Part shown: piece by piece, positions 1 to 8,929 of the stretch
Numbering within the stretch: position 1 is the stretch's first letter
Layout of the letters: every line of letters begins with the position of its first letter
Source of the DNA: JBGSMF01 sp964651475
GTDB lineage: Bacteria; Chloroflexota; Anaerolineae; Fen-1058
DNA length: 64,000 bases
Assembly (NCBI GenBank): GCA_964651475.1
Contig: CAZYXV010000012.1
Location: forward strand, 60,209-124,208
Reading direction: 5' to 3'
Program-made: the position numbers and the translations under genes
The notes under the pieces: generated by a model
The model's input: the letters and a program-made list of their open reading frames with translations, nothing else
Told to the model about the DNA's origin: nothing
The model's database searches: none

Positions 1-1030
1 GCGTTGGATTGCTCCAGCCGCGCCCGGTGTAAATCGAGTACGTCATGCCGCGCCAGCCCGCCTTGCCCACAGGCGGCAGCGATACGTCGTCGGGCAGGGG
101 GGGGATTTCGTCCGTCCACACCCACATCACGGCTTGTTCGCCAAGCTGCGGCGGAGCGTTGATCAGGCGGCTGGTCGGCATGGTAGCCGAGTGGCTCGCG
201 TCTGCTTGCTCCCCTGCTCCCGATCTGAGGTATGCGCCGCCCAACAATTGCTGGACGACTTGCTGCACCCGGGTGACCGGCCGATCAACAGTGTGGCGCA
301 TCCACTCGACCGTTGTGCGCGATGTGAGCATGGATAGCATCAGCGCGACCAGGCAAGTTGCCCAGGCCACCGATAGCCCGCTGCCCATCCATTCTGGCCA
401 AAGCTCGGTTGGATAGTCCACGCCGCGCGCCGCCCAACTGGCCTGGCGCCTGTTTTGCGCCGTCCACGCCATCAGGGTGATTAATCCAAACAGGAACAGG
501 ATAATGTAGGTGGGGCCCTGGCGCGCATAGATGGAGTGAATGGCTAATGAAAGTGTGAGCGGCAGAAATGAGTGGAGCGCCCACCCGCCGCGGGCAATTC
601 CATGCGCGGCGCTGTAGCTGGCCCACCATACCCAGAGTGTGACCTCGAGCGTCACCAGGGCTGGGTCTTGGATGACCCGCCCGGCCAGCAAATCCGTTCC
701 CCACGCCGCCACGCGGACAAGCAAAGCAGGGGTATTGATTTTGAACAGGCCGGCGGTGAACGTGGCGAGCGCCAGGCCCAGCAGGATACTGAGCGGCCAG
801 TGGAGGAAACGCGGCAGGCGCGCGCGTGCTGCCAGCATGCCACAAGTCAGGCTCAAAGCGCACGTCGTAAATAATGTGCCGGAAGCTGGCATCCATTCCG
901 CTTCGAGGATAGAGAATGGCAGAGTGAAGATGCAAATGATTGCGAGGATAGCCGCGAGGCGGTCGCCCACCGGTGTGGTGACAAGCGGGCTGGAAAATTT
1001 TTTCCGCAAGTGATGGACGGCGCGGTTCAT
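1..1030 (-). CDS. TgpA-like transglutaminase-family membrane protein, N-terminal part (cut by window edge)
   Basis: The minus-strand frame beginning at the ATG at 1030 stays open to the window edge, giving 343 codons. The protein starts MNRAVHHLRKKF and has several hydrophobic segments in its first ~200 residues, then an extracytoplasmic part ending ...GMTYSIYTGRGWSNPT. This matches the N-terminal DUF3488/TgpA membrane domain, after which the transglutaminase-like catalytic domain would follow beyond the window, so the Cys-His-Asp triad cannot be checked. The start overlaps the stop of the DUF58 gene by 4 bp (ATGA), indicating translational coupling. DUF58 plus TgpA/transglutaminase (usually with a MoxR ATPase) is a recurrent gene pair. 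Family assignment is from topology, the YTGRGW stretch and context. Confidence 0.8.
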   Translation of the reverse strand, partial: MNRAVHHLRKKFSSPLVTTPVGDRLAAILAIICIFTLPFSILEAEWMPASGTLFTTCALSLTCGMLAARARLPRFLHWPLSILLGLALATFTAGLFKINTPALLVRVAAWGTDLLAGRVIQDPALVTLEVTLWVWWASYSAAHGIARGGWALHSFLPLTLSLAIHSIYARQGPTYIILFLFGLITLMAWTAQNRRQASWAARGVDYPTELWPEWMGSGLSVAWATCLVALMLSMLTSRTTVEWMRHTVDRPVTRVQQVVQQLLGGAYLRSGAGEQADASHSATMPTSRLINAPPQLGEQAVMWVWTDEIPPLPDDVSLPPVGKAGWRGMTYSIYTGRGWSNPT

Positions 1031-2373
1031 CGCACGTTCTCCATCGTCATGACAACGCGGCCTGTGGCGAGCGTTTTGAATTCCCAATGCCGCGTTTTGC
1101 CCAGCGCCGGGCGAACCATCAATGGAATATCACAGCGCACCGTGCGGCTGGCCACGCCTTGTTCAGCCAGTTGCATAGCAAGCTGTTCAAGCGTCGGGCG
1201 ACCTTGCGGAGCCGGGTCAATCAAAATCACGGCTGGCGTGATTTGCCGCCACGCCAGCCGCGCCAGGCTGTAGAGCCAGGCTGGATCGCCAGATGGCGTG
1301 ACGATGAACATGCTTGATCCAGCGCGTAATGTGCGGGCCAGTTGACTCAGCGTATGAGCCAGCGGCAGGCCAGGAGTTTGAGGGTGCATGGACCGATTAT
1401 GAGCGTCGGGCAGGCGGGCCAGTTCACCCAAAATCGTCCAGAGGTGTCCTGTGCCGCGCGCCGGCCAGATGATGCGGCGCTCTGGCGTGTGCGTGATCAG
1501 GCCAACGGCGCGGCCATCGCGCAGCAGGTCGGCGGCCAGCGATGCAGCCACGAGCACGCTCACCTCTTCGGTGGACGAATCGCCTTGCCCCGATTGGACG
1601 GCCGGGTCCGTGTCTACCATCAACCACGCATTGGCCGAGGCTTCCTGATCAAACATTTTGACCGCGAGCTCGTCGCGGTGGGCCGTAGATGGCCAGTGGA
1701 TGTGGCGAAATGGGTCGCCCGGCGCATAGGGGCGCACCTGCCCGGCGTTGACGGTGGGAGCGGCGGATGTTTGATTGATACGAAACGGCCCGGGCGATGC
1801 GCCGCGCGGCAGCGGCGGAAAAGGCAGTGTGGCAATGGGAGGGTAGACGAGTAACGGGCGCGATTGCCTGTAATGTACGCGCACGGCAAATATCCCCAAC
1901 GGGTCGCCAGTTTCCACCGACCAGGGGCCGAGGTGGAACTCGCCGCGGCGCGTGGCCGCGCCCGAATAGGTCCAGTGTACTTGGGTGTTGCCGGGGGCTG
2001 CTCGCACCGTGCTGGCATTGTAACCTGGCACGTCAGAGTGGTCGGCCATCTCGGCCCACAGCACTGGCAGGCCGGAATTGTTTATGAGTGTGAATTGTTC
2101 TTCCATCACATCGCCCACCTGCACCCAGCGCGCCTGGAGCCAGCGCCGGGCATACACGTGGCGCGCCATTTGCCACGCCCAGACGCCAGACGCTGCCACA
2201 ATGCCCCAGGCGGCTACAAGCAGCATGGCTGTCACGGTCGTCGCGCCGGAAAAATGGACGATCAACATGACCGCCGCACACGCCAGGGGCAGCGCTTGTT
2301 GCAGTTCGATGGCGACCTCGGTGTTGTCGTCGCGTCTTATCGTCCAGGCGGGGTGGAAGGATATGGAGCGCAT
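1027..2373 (-). CDS. DUF58 domain-containing protein
   Basis: 448 aa. Two hydrophobic helices at about residues 28-70 are followed by a beta-rich region and a DUF58 core containing VRPYAPGDPFRHIHWPSTAH and KMFDQE, the family signature (R-x-Y-x-x-G-D near I-x-W). DUF58 proteins have a degenerate von Willebrand A-like fold and usually occur with MoxR AAA ATPases and transglutaminases. Their biochemical role is unsettled, but a membrane-associated assembly or maturation role is usually suggested. The 3' end overlaps the TgpA-like gene by 4 bp. The ATG at 2373 has no clear Shine-Dalgarno sequence and lies only about 20 bp after a terminator hairpin (2393-2422), so its transcript must arise by readthrough or from a promoter inside the zinc-ribbon gene. 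Confidence 0.88.
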   Translation of the reverse strand: MRSISFHPAWTIRRDDNTEVAIELQQALPLACAAVMLIVHFSGATTVTAMLLVAAWGIVAASGVWAWQMARHVYARRWLQARWVQVGDVMEEQFTLINNSGLPVLWAEMADHSDVPGYNASTVRAAPGNTQVHWTYSGAATRRGEFHLGPWSVETGDPLGIFAVRVHYRQSRPLLVYPPIATLPFPPLPRGASPGPFRINQTSAAPTVNAGQVRPYAPGDPFRHIHWPSTAHRDELAVKMFDQEASANAWLMVDTDPAVQSGQGDSSTEEVSVLVAASLAADLLRDGRAVGLITHTPERRIIWPARGTGHLWTILGELARLPDAHNRSMHPQTPGLPLAHTLSQLARTLRAGSSMFIVTPSGDPAWLYSLARLAWRQITPAVILIDPAPQGRPTLEQLAMQLAEQGVASRTVRCDIPLMVRPALGKTRHWEFKTLATGRVVMTMENVR

Positions 2374-2392
2374 AGAATTCTTGCTCGCTCAT

Positions 2393-2422
2393 AAAAAATG
2401 CCCTCGCGTGAAGCAAGGGCAT
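2393..2422 (-). terminator. Rho-independent terminator after the zinc-ribbon gene
   Basis: On the minus strand a 9-bp stem (ATGCCCTTG with CGAGGGCAT, one G-U pair) with a 7-nt loop is followed directly by six Ts. It sits 20 bp after the zinc-ribbon gene and 20 bp before the DUF58 start codon. Confidence 0.85.
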
Positions 2423-2442
2423 TGTGTCGAACAACACTGGTT

Positions 2443-2976
2443 TCAATCGCCGGGCAGCGCCTCTTGGCCCACGCGTTGAGCTTTGCGCGGCTCCCCCGGC
2501 GAGTTGGCCGCTGGCGCGGCGGCGGGAAGCGGCGCAGCGTGGGCCGCCAGCACGGGGCTGGTGCAGTAGGGACATACTGTCCAGCGCAGGTTGAGCGGCT
2601 TGCCGCAATGCGTGCAGGCGCGTTTGAGTTTGGTGTGGCACGTTGGGCAGACAAGATATTCAGACTGTACGCGCCCGCCGCAGCCCGGACATTCTTCAGT
2701 TTCTTCGATGCCTTGCAGCAGCGCCTCTTCCTCAAGCGATCGTTCGTATGCTTCGGCCAGCGTCTCGCGCGGGCGGAGCATAAAGTAAATTAGCAAACCA
2801 GGCACGTTTAGAATCGCCACGACGAGGGCGGCCAGGATTTGGGCAAAGATGTCGCGCGTGCGGCTGCGAATATCGCGAAATGTCCAGATCACCAGGCTGA
2901 GCCACAGCGCCGCCAAAAACGCGCCCGCAAAGGCGATGACGATTAGCAAAATGTCGAGTATTCTCTCAGGTACCAC
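2443..2976 (-). CDS. Membrane protein with C-terminal double zinc ribbon
   Basis: 177 aa from a GTG start at 2976, with GAGGAG about 12 nt upstream. Two transmembrane helices (about residues 6-31 and 45-68) are followed by an acidic linker and four CxxC knuckles (C96/C99, C110/C113, C121/C124, C135/C138), a double zinc ribbon (DZR-like). The last ~40 residues are Ala/Pro-rich. Such proteins are common and mostly uncharacterised; the ribbons probably bind zinc structurally and may contact protein or nucleic acid on the cytoplasmic face. It is the first gene of a minus-strand run and ends in a strong terminator. I do not recognise a specific function. Confidence 0.8.
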   Translation of the reverse strand: MVPERILDILLIVIAFAGAFLAALWLSLVIWTFRDIRSRTRDIFAQILAALVVAILNVPGLLIYFMLRPRETLAEAYERSLEEEALLQGIEETEECPGCGGRVQSEYLVCPTCHTKLKRACTHCGKPLNLRWTVCPYCTSPVLAAHAAPLPAAAPAANSPGEPRKAQRVGQEALPGD

Positions 2977-3065
2977 TGTTTTGTTATTCTCCTCAGTTTA
3001 GAGTCGCATTATACCATCCGCTGTGCTTTCGGGCAAGAATGGAAAATGAGAGCCAGAGGCAGCTA

Positions 3066-3094
3066 TTGACATCGGAGCGCGGATATACTATACT
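3066..3094 (+). promoter_or_regulatory. Consensus sigma-70-type promoter for the acyl-CoA ligase gene
   Basis: TTGACA (3066-3071), 17-bp spacer, TATACT (3089-3094): a perfect -35 and a five-of-six -10. Predicted transcription start near 3101, giving a leader of about 190 nt before the ATG at 3294. Confidence 0.8.
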
Positions 3095-3293
3095 TTTACC
3101 AGGTACCCGCTTCGAGCGCTTCAGACGAAGTGAAAGGAGGCCGCCCGCGAGAATGTGAAAATCGCCCTAAATGTCCACCCAATCGTTTCAAGCCTATTTT
3201 GCAAACGCCCCGTTCCATATATTTTTAAGGTAATCGCCGCCTGGCAAGCGGCGCACTGAATGCCCTAAAAACTTGGTCTCCAGGGAGGTTACA
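3095..3293 (+). promoter_or_regulatory. Long 5' leader of the acyl-CoA ligase mRNA
   Basis: This stretch has no gene. It contains a strong Shine-Dalgarno-like AAAGGAGG (3133-3140) followed 12 nt later by ATG TGA (3153-3158), a minimal start-stop. A hairpin CGCCGC/GCGGCG lies at 3235-3253, and the true ribosome site AGGGAGG just before 3294. No known riboswitch class was recognised. Whether the start-stop and hairpin regulate translation is inference. Confidence 0.4.
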
Positions 3294-5009
3294 ATGACTG
3301 ATAAACCATGGTTAAAGAATTACGACCGCGCTGTGCCGCACTCGCTCGAGCCATATCCAGCCATACCCTTGCATGGCTTTCTGGAGCAGGCAGCGCGCAC
3401 TTACCCCGGCAGCACGTCTATTATTTTCAAGTCGTCGCACCAAGGCTTTGCAGGCAGCTCGATAACCTACCAGGCGCTGGACGACGCCGCAGACCGGCTG
3501 GCTGCCGCGCTGGCAAACCTGGGTGTGAAAAAGGGCGACCGTGTGGCGATTTTCATGCCCAACTCGCCGCAATTTATCATCAGCTATTTTGCCGTTTTGA
3601 AGGCGGGCGGCGCAGTGGTGGCGACAAATCCCCTCTACTCGCCGCGCGAAATTGAGCATCAGATGACCGACAGCGGCGCAGAAATCATGCTGGTGATGAG
3701 CAATTTCTACACGCGCGTCAAAGAAGTGCAGCCTAAAACCAAGCTCAGGACGATCATCGTCACCAGCATCAAGGAATACATGCCGCTGTTGCTCAAAGTG
3801 CTCTTTACGCTGGCCAAAGAAAGAAAAGAGGGACACAAGCCCGAGATTGCCTCCGGCGATTTGCGCTTCCAGGATTTGCTTAACAAGTACAGCGCCGCCG
3901 AGCGGCCCAAGGTCGAAATTGGCCCGGATGACATGGCCTTGCTGCAATACACGGGCGGCACGACGGGTGTGTCCAAGGCGGCTGTTGCATTGCACCGCAA
4001 CCTGGTGGCCGACGCGCTGCAAATCAAAGCCTGGATTCACGACACGAAGGAAGGCAATGAGACGGTCTTGATTGCTATCCCGCTGTTTCACGTATATGGT
4101 ATGGTGGCCGGCCTGTGCTACGGCATCTCGGCGGCGGCGCGCCTGCTCCTGGTGCCTAATCCACGCGATATTGTGACGCTGCTTTCGGCTATCAATCAAT
4201 ACCAGCCCACCATCTTTCCGGGCGTGCCTACCATGTACAACGCCATTAACAATTATCCCGATCTCGGCAAATACAACATTCGCTCGATCCGCGGTTGTAT
4301 CAGTGGCAGTGCGCCGCTGTTGGCCGAAACGCAAAACAAGTTCGAGTCGCTCACCGGGGGCAGTTTGCGCGAAGGGTACGGTTTGTCTGAGGCGCCCACG
4401 GCCTCGCACTGCAACCCGCTTACAGGCCAGAATCGCCAGGGCAGCATTGGCATGCCCTTCCCAGACGTGGATTGCAAGATTATGAGCCTGGACGATGGCG
4501 TGACGGAACTGGGGCCGGAAGAAATTGGCGAGCTGACCATCAGCGGCCCGCAGGTGATGCAGGGTTATTGGAACATGCCCACCGAAACAGCCAACGTGCT
4601 GCGCCAGGGGCCTGACGGCAAAGTCTGGCTATACACCGGCGACATTGCCAAGATGGACACGGACGGCTATTTTTATATTGTGGATCGCAAGAAGGATATG
4701 GTCATCGCTGGCGGCTATAACATCTATCCGCGCGAAGTGGAAGAGGTGGTCAAGGAACACCCCAAGGTATTGGATGTGGCGGCGGCTGGCATCCCGGACC
4801 CGCATCGCGGCGAGACGATCAAGGTATGGATTGTGCCCAAGCCCGGCGAAACGCTGACGGCGGACGAGGTTAAAGAGTTTTGCAAAGATAAATTGGCCAA
4901 GTTCAAGATCCCGACCCACGTCGAATTTCGCCAGGAATTGCCCAAGACGATGGTGGGCAAGGTGCTGCGGCGCATGCTGGTGGAGGAGGAAAAGAAGAAG
5001 CAGGCGTGA
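3294..5009 (+). CDS. Long-chain fatty acid-CoA ligase (AMP-forming)
   Basis: 571 aa. Start ATG 3294 is chosen because AGGGAGG lies 5 nt upstream; an in-frame TTG at 3273 would start inside that site. It is an ANL-superfamily adenylate-forming enzyme: fatty acid + ATP + CoA gives acyl-CoA + AMP + PPi. P-loop motif YTGGTTGVSKAAV near residue 219 (the usual Gly after the Lys is Ala), GYGLSEAP motif, YTGDIAKMD, and the hinge DRKKDMVIAGGYNIYPREVEE. The C-terminal catalytic lysine is in PKTMVGKVLRR. Full length for FadD. The exact chain-length preference is not readable. It is monocistronic between its own promoter and a strong terminator. Confidence 0.92.
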   Translation: MTDKPWLKNYDRAVPHSLEPYPAIPLHGFLEQAARTYPGSTSIIFKSSHQGFAGSSITYQALDDAADRLAAALANLGVKKGDRVAIFMPNSPQFIISYFAVLKAGGAVVATNPLYSPREIEHQMTDSGAEIMLVMSNFYTRVKEVQPKTKLRTIIVTSIKEYMPLLLKVLFTLAKERKEGHKPEIASGDLRFQDLLNKYSAAERPKVEIGPDDMALLQYTGGTTGVSKAAVALHRNLVADALQIKAWIHDTKEGNETVLIAIPLFHVYGMVAGLCYGISAAARLLLVPNPRDIVTLLSAINQYQPTIFPGVPTMYNAINNYPDLGKYNIRSIRGCISGSAPLLAETQNKFESLTGGSLREGYGLSEAPTASHCNPLTGQNRQGSIGMPFPDVDCKIMSLDDGVTELGPEEIGELTISGPQVMQGYWNMPTETANVLRQGPDGKVWLYTGDIAKMDTDGYFYIVDRKKDMVIAGGYNIYPREVEEVVKEHPKVLDVAAAGIPDPHRGETIKVWIVPKPGETLTADEVKEFCKDKLAKFKIPTHVEFRQELPKTMVGKVLRRMLVEEEKKKQA

Positions 5010-5042
5010 CGTGCGGAATGTGAAACGCGAAACGTAAAGCGC

Positions 5043-5075
5043 AAGCGCCCTCCGAGTACGGCCGGGAGGGCGCTT
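5043..5075 (+). terminator. Strong terminator hairpin between convergent acyl-CoA ligase and ftsH genes
   Basis: An 11-bp perfect stem (AAGCGCCCTCC with GGAGGGCGCTT) is followed on the plus strand by GTTGTTT. It may serve both convergent genes, though the minus-strand T-run is poor. Confidence 0.75.
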
Positions 5076-5125
5076 GTTGTTTCGGGTATTTACTCGATAT
5101 TCACAAGGCGCGTTACCTGTGTGTT

Positions 5126-6949
5126 TTACATCTCGCCGTTGACTAGTTGCTTGAATTCTTCCGCTTCAATCGTTTCCGCTTCGATCAAGCGGCGCGCCAC
5201 CACGTCCAGCGCATTGCGGCGCTCCGTCAGGATGTGGTGGGCTTGCTCGTGCGCTTCTTGGACAATTCTGCGCACTTCTTCGTCAATTTCGTGCGCCACC
5301 GCGTCGCTGTAATCGCGCTGCTCACCCAATTCTTTGCCCAAAAAGACCAATTCTTCTTTCTGGCCGTACACCATCGGCCCCAGCTTGTCACTCATGCCGT
5401 AGCGCGTGACCATCGAGCGGGTAAGCTCCGTTACGCGCTCCAGGTCGTTGCTGGCGCCGGTCGTCACGTCCCCAAAGACAATCTCTTCGGCAGTGCGCCC
5501 GCCTAGCATAAAGGCCAGATCGTCCAGGAATTTAGACTTGGAAACCAGCGTGCGGTCTTCTTCGGGCAGCGCCAGGGTATAGCCGCCAGCCATGCCGCGA
5601 GAGATGATCGAGATTTTGTGGACCGGGTTGCAATTGGGCAGGCTGTGCGCCACGACGGCGTGGCCGGCTTCGTGGTAGGCAAAAATCTCCTTTTCCTGCG
5701 GGCTGATGAGGCGGCTTTTGCGTTCCGGGCCGGCGATGACGCGCTCGATGGCTTCTTCGAATTCTTTCATGCCGATTGTTTTCTTGTTGCGCCGCGCTGC
5801 CAGGATGGCGGCCTCGTTGACCAGGCTTTCGATGTCGGCCCCCACAAACCCCGGCGTGGCTTTGGCCAGCACACCCAGGTTCAAGTCGTCGGCCAACGGC
5901 TTGCCTCGCACGTGTACTTTGAGGATTTGCTCGCGCCCTTTCATATCGGGACGGTCGAGCACCACGCGCCGGTCAAAGCGTCCGGGCCGCAGCAAGGCCG
6001 GGTCGAGGATGTCGGGACGGTTGGTGGCGGCCACCACGATGACGTTGGTGTCAGTGTCAAAGCCGTCCATCTCGACCAGAATTTGGTTGAGCGTCTGCTC
6101 GCGCTCGTCGTGGCTGCCGCCCAGCCCCGCGCCGCGGTGCCGCCCGACGGCGTCAATCTCGTCCACGAACACGATGCACGGGCTGTGGCGCTTGGCCTGG
6201 TCGAACAAATCCCGCACGCGGCTGGCGCCCACGCCCACAAACATTTCCACAAATTCCGAGCCGGAGATGGAAAAGAACGGCACGCCCGCTTCGCCCGACA
6301 CGGCCTTGGCCAGCAGGGTCTTGCCGCAGCCGGGCGGCCCCACCATCAACACGCCTTTGGGGATGCGCGCGCCCAGCTGGATGAATTTTTCCGGTTCTTT
6401 GAGGAACTCGACGATTTCGGCCAGTTCTTGCTTGGATTCGTCCACCCCCGCCACGTCGTCAAAAGTCACCGTGGGCTGCTCGCCGGTGAACATGCGCGCG
6501 CGGCTCTTGCCAAAGCTGATCGCCTGGTTATTGGTGCCTTGCGCCTGGCGCAGCATGAACCACAACATGCCCACCACCAGCAAAGCCGGCAATCCGTACA
6601 GCGCAAACTGAGCCAGGATATTGCCCCAGTCGCTGGGCTTGTCCACCTTCAGTTGAATGGTCGCCAGCATTTCTCTGGGCACGCCCAACAGTTCCAATTG
6701 TTCCAATGTCGTCAGGTCAGGCTCTTTGCGCGATTGGACAATCTTGCCGTCCTGGTATTCAATGCGCACTTCATTCTCGATGGTCGTAATTTGCTTGATC
6801 TTGCCTTCCCGCGCATCTGCGGCGATCTGGGAAATATCTACGGTGTTGATGGTCGGCGTTTGGCCGCGTATGAAATACATGGCGGCAAATGCCACCACGG
6901 CAATAACGATAATCACGTATACAAAACTATGCGATGGCGTCGAATTCAT
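5126..6949 (-). CDS. ftsH: ATP-dependent zinc metalloprotease FtsH
   Basis: 607 aa, normal length. N-terminal membrane helix (about residues 10-27), periplasmic FtsH extracellular domain, second helix (about 110-135), AAA+ domain with Walker A GPPGCGKT (204-211), Walker B FVDEID (261-266) and second region of homology ending RPGRFDRR, then the M41 peptidase with HEAGH (426-430) and the third zinc ligand D502. A hexameric membrane protease that unfolds and degrades membrane and short-lived cytoplasmic proteins. It lies 55 bp downstream of the PASTA kinase gene on the same strand, so the two may be cotranscribed. All catalytic residues are present. Confidence 0.97.
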   Translation of the reverse strand: MNSTPSHSFVYVIIVIAVVAFAAMYFIRGQTPTINTVDISQIAADAREGKIKQITTIENEVRIEYQDGKIVQSRKEPDLTTLEQLELLGVPREMLATIQLKVDKPSDWGNILAQFALYGLPALLVVGMLWFMLRQAQGTNNQAISFGKSRARMFTGEQPTVTFDDVAGVDESKQELAEIVEFLKEPEKFIQLGARIPKGVLMVGPPGCGKTLLAKAVSGEAGVPFFSISGSEFVEMFVGVGASRVRDLFDQAKRHSPCIVFVDEIDAVGRHRGAGLGGSHDEREQTLNQILVEMDGFDTDTNVIVVAATNRPDILDPALLRPGRFDRRVVLDRPDMKGREQILKVHVRGKPLADDLNLGVLAKATPGFVGADIESLVNEAAILAARRNKKTIGMKEFEEAIERVIAGPERKSRLISPQEKEIFAYHEAGHAVVAHSLPNCNPVHKISIISRGMAGGYTLALPEEDRTLVSKSKFLDDLAFMLGGRTAEEIVFGDVTTGASNDLERVTELTRSMVTRYGMSDKLGPMVYGQKEELVFLGKELGEQRDYSDAVAHEIDEEVRRIVQEAHEQAHHILTERRNALDVVARRLIEAETIEAEEFKQLVNGEM

Positions 6950-7004
6950 ATCTCACTTTCTCACTCTCCCGTAATCACTCCGTGCAGTACACAGTATATC
7001 CCTG

Positions 7005-8924
7005 TCACGGTCCAACCATTATTTCTTTTACCAAAATGCTATCACCTGACGCGCTGGTTCTGCCGGCGTCCATCACGGGCAGGCGTCCCGAGAGGGTGTT
7101 GGCAGGGTACATGCCGACTTGCAGCGTGTATTTGCCGCGCGGCGCATTGGCCGGAATGTACAAAGAGTACAGGTCCACTATCGGCGCGCCTCTGTTCCAC
7201 GTGGAGGTGGGCGCCAGGCCGCCTTGAGGCTCACTATCGGCCTGCGCCACCGGCCGCGGGTTGTTGGGACCAATAAGGTGCACAAACACTTTGTAATCGG
7301 CCGGTACGCTCCTGACCCGCGACCGCCACGTAAAGGCCACCTCGACGTTTTCTCCGGGGCGAAACGCATTGCTCGTCAGGTCAGCGCTCTCTAGCGTAAT
7401 GACGTTGCCCAGGTTGACGCTGAGCGAGATGACGCTGCCGCTGCTCAGAACCAAGGTGAGCGGCATACCGCTGGTGAGCGGCATACCAGGCGGCGGCACC
7501 TGGCTCAAGATGCGTCCCACGGGGTCGTTAGGGCTCCACTGTGAATCAAAGTGCATGACCCATCCGTAGCTTTCCAATCCTTTACGCACTTCTTCGTTGT
7601 ATTGCAGCCCGATGACCGAAACCACGTTGGCCACTGGCGGGCCTTTGCTGATTACGACGCTGACGGCGTCGCCCCGCCGCGCTTGCGCGCCCGGCGCGGG
7701 CGATTGTTCCATCACCGCACCTGCCGGTATTTTAGAGTCGTTGCGTTCCTCCTTAATCGCCATCTGCAGGCCGGCATCCGCCACCAGCTTTTCGGCTTCT
7801 TGCTTGTTGTGTCCTACCAGGGTGGGAACGTTTGTCTGCTCGCCGACGCCGGCGATAGTGGGTGTGATGGTTGGCGCCAGCGTGGGCGTGGGTGTGGAAG
7901 GGATGCGCTCGCCGCCATAGAACTTGTCGTACACCAGCGAGTAGAGCGGGATCAGGCCAATGACCATCACCGCCGCCACGGCAGCCAGCAGCCATACCGT
8001 CCAATCAAAGCTGCTGCGTTCGGCAGTGATGTGTTGCGAGGTGGTCCCCGTCACCGGGCCGGTGGGGAGGGGACGCTGGTAGCCGGTGGCTTGCTCGCTG
8101 CTGTGTTGATATTCGTACAGCAGGCGTCCCAGTTGATCGGCGTGGCGGTAGCGCTGCGAAGGTTCTTTGGCCAGGGCGCGCGTGACGATTTGTTCGAGTT
8201 GGGCGGGGACGGCTGAATTAAACTTGCCGATGGGGGGCGGCTGGTCGCGCAAGTGCGCCATCGCCAATTGCTGCTGGGTATCGCCTTCGAATGGCAGGCG
8301 GCCGGTCAGCATCTCGTACATGATGATGCCGATGCTATACACGTCTGAAGCGGGTGTGGGGGGATTGCCGGCGGCCTGTTCGGGCGAAAAATAGTGCGGC
8401 GTGCCCCATACGCCGGTCGTGACGCCAGTGGCCGAGACGCTCGAAAGCGCGCGCGCAATGCCGAAATCCGTCACCTTGGCGCGCCCGTCCGGCGTGACGA
8501 GCACATTTTGCGGTTTGACGTCGCAGTGGACGACGTTCGCGCGGTGCGCGGCGCCCACCGCCGCGCAAATCTGGATCGAGAGATTCAACATGCGGGGCAG
8601 GCTAAAAGGCGCTCCGTGGCGAATCAGTTGCTTGAGGTCGCTGCCCTCTACGTATTCCATGATGATGTATTGTTTGTCGCCGTCCAGGCCAAAATCGTGC
8701 ACCGTGACAATATTGGGATGCGATAGATTTGCCGCCGCTCGAGCCTCGCGTTGAAAGCGCGCCTGAAATGACGGGTCTTCGGCAAAGCTTTCGCGCAAAA
8801 TCTTGACGGCCACGATGCGGCTCAGCATGGTATCTTGGGCCTTGTACACCACCGCCATGCCGCCGCTGGCGACGCGCGCGATGAGCTGATAGCGATTGTT
8901 GAGCAGCTGACCTTCAGTTGGCAT
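7005..8924 (-). CDS. PASTA-domain Ser/Thr protein kinase (PknB/PrkC-like)
   Basis: 639 aa. The cytoplasmic kinase domain (residues 11-270) has a glycine loop ASGGMAVVYKA, catalytic Lys41 (VAVK), catalytic loop HCDVKPQN (133-140), DFG (153-155) and GTPHYFSPEQ. The loop has Cys134 where most family members have Arg (HRD), making it a non-RD kinase. A transmembrane helix (about 307-331) and a Thr/Pro linker lead to two extracellular PASTA repeats (about 364-428 and 432-497; the second is divergent) and a beta-rich C-terminal domain of about 130 residues that is not PASTA. PASTA domains bind muropeptides or lipid II, linking the kinase to cell-wall state. The next gene downstream is ftsH. Confidence 0.93.
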   Translation of the reverse strand: MPTEGQLLNNRYQLIARVASGGMAVVYKAQDTMLSRIVAVKILRESFAEDPSFQARFQREARAAANLSHPNIVTVHDFGLDGDKQYIIMEYVEGSDLKQLIRHGAPFSLPRMLNLSIQICAAVGAAHRANVVHCDVKPQNVLVTPDGRAKVTDFGIARALSSVSATGVTTGVWGTPHYFSPEQAAGNPPTPASDVYSIGIIMYEMLTGRLPFEGDTQQQLAMAHLRDQPPPIGKFNSAVPAQLEQIVTRALAKEPSQRYRHADQLGRLLYEYQHSSEQATGYQRPLPTGPVTGTTSQHITAERSSFDWTVWLLAAVAAVMVIGLIPLYSLVYDKFYGGERIPSTPTPTLAPTITPTIAGVGEQTNVPTLVGHNKQEAEKLVADAGLQMAIKEERNDSKIPAGAVMEQSPAPGAQARRGDAVSVVISKGPPVANVVSVIGLQYNEEVRKGLESYGWVMHFDSQWSPNDPVGRILSQVPPPGMPLTSGMPLTLVLSSGSVISLSVNLGNVITLESADLTSNAFRPGENVEVAFTWRSRVRSVPADYKVFVHLIGPNNPRPVAQADSEPQGGLAPTSTWNRGAPIVDLYSLYIPANAPRGKYTLQVGMYPANTLSGRLPVMDAGRTSASGDSILVKEIMVGP

Positions 8925-8929
8925 AGTGT

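Noticed and set aside
3312..4409. A 365-codon minus-strand open frame opposite the acyl-CoA ligase gene
   Set aside because: Antisense shadow with biased Arg/His composition; the plus strand carries a complete acyl-CoA ligase.
5618..7276. A 552-codon plus-strand open frame opposite ftsH
   Set aside because: Its product is His/Arg/Gln-rich and antisense to FtsH, whose motifs are unmistakable. Long antisense frames are expected at this GC content.
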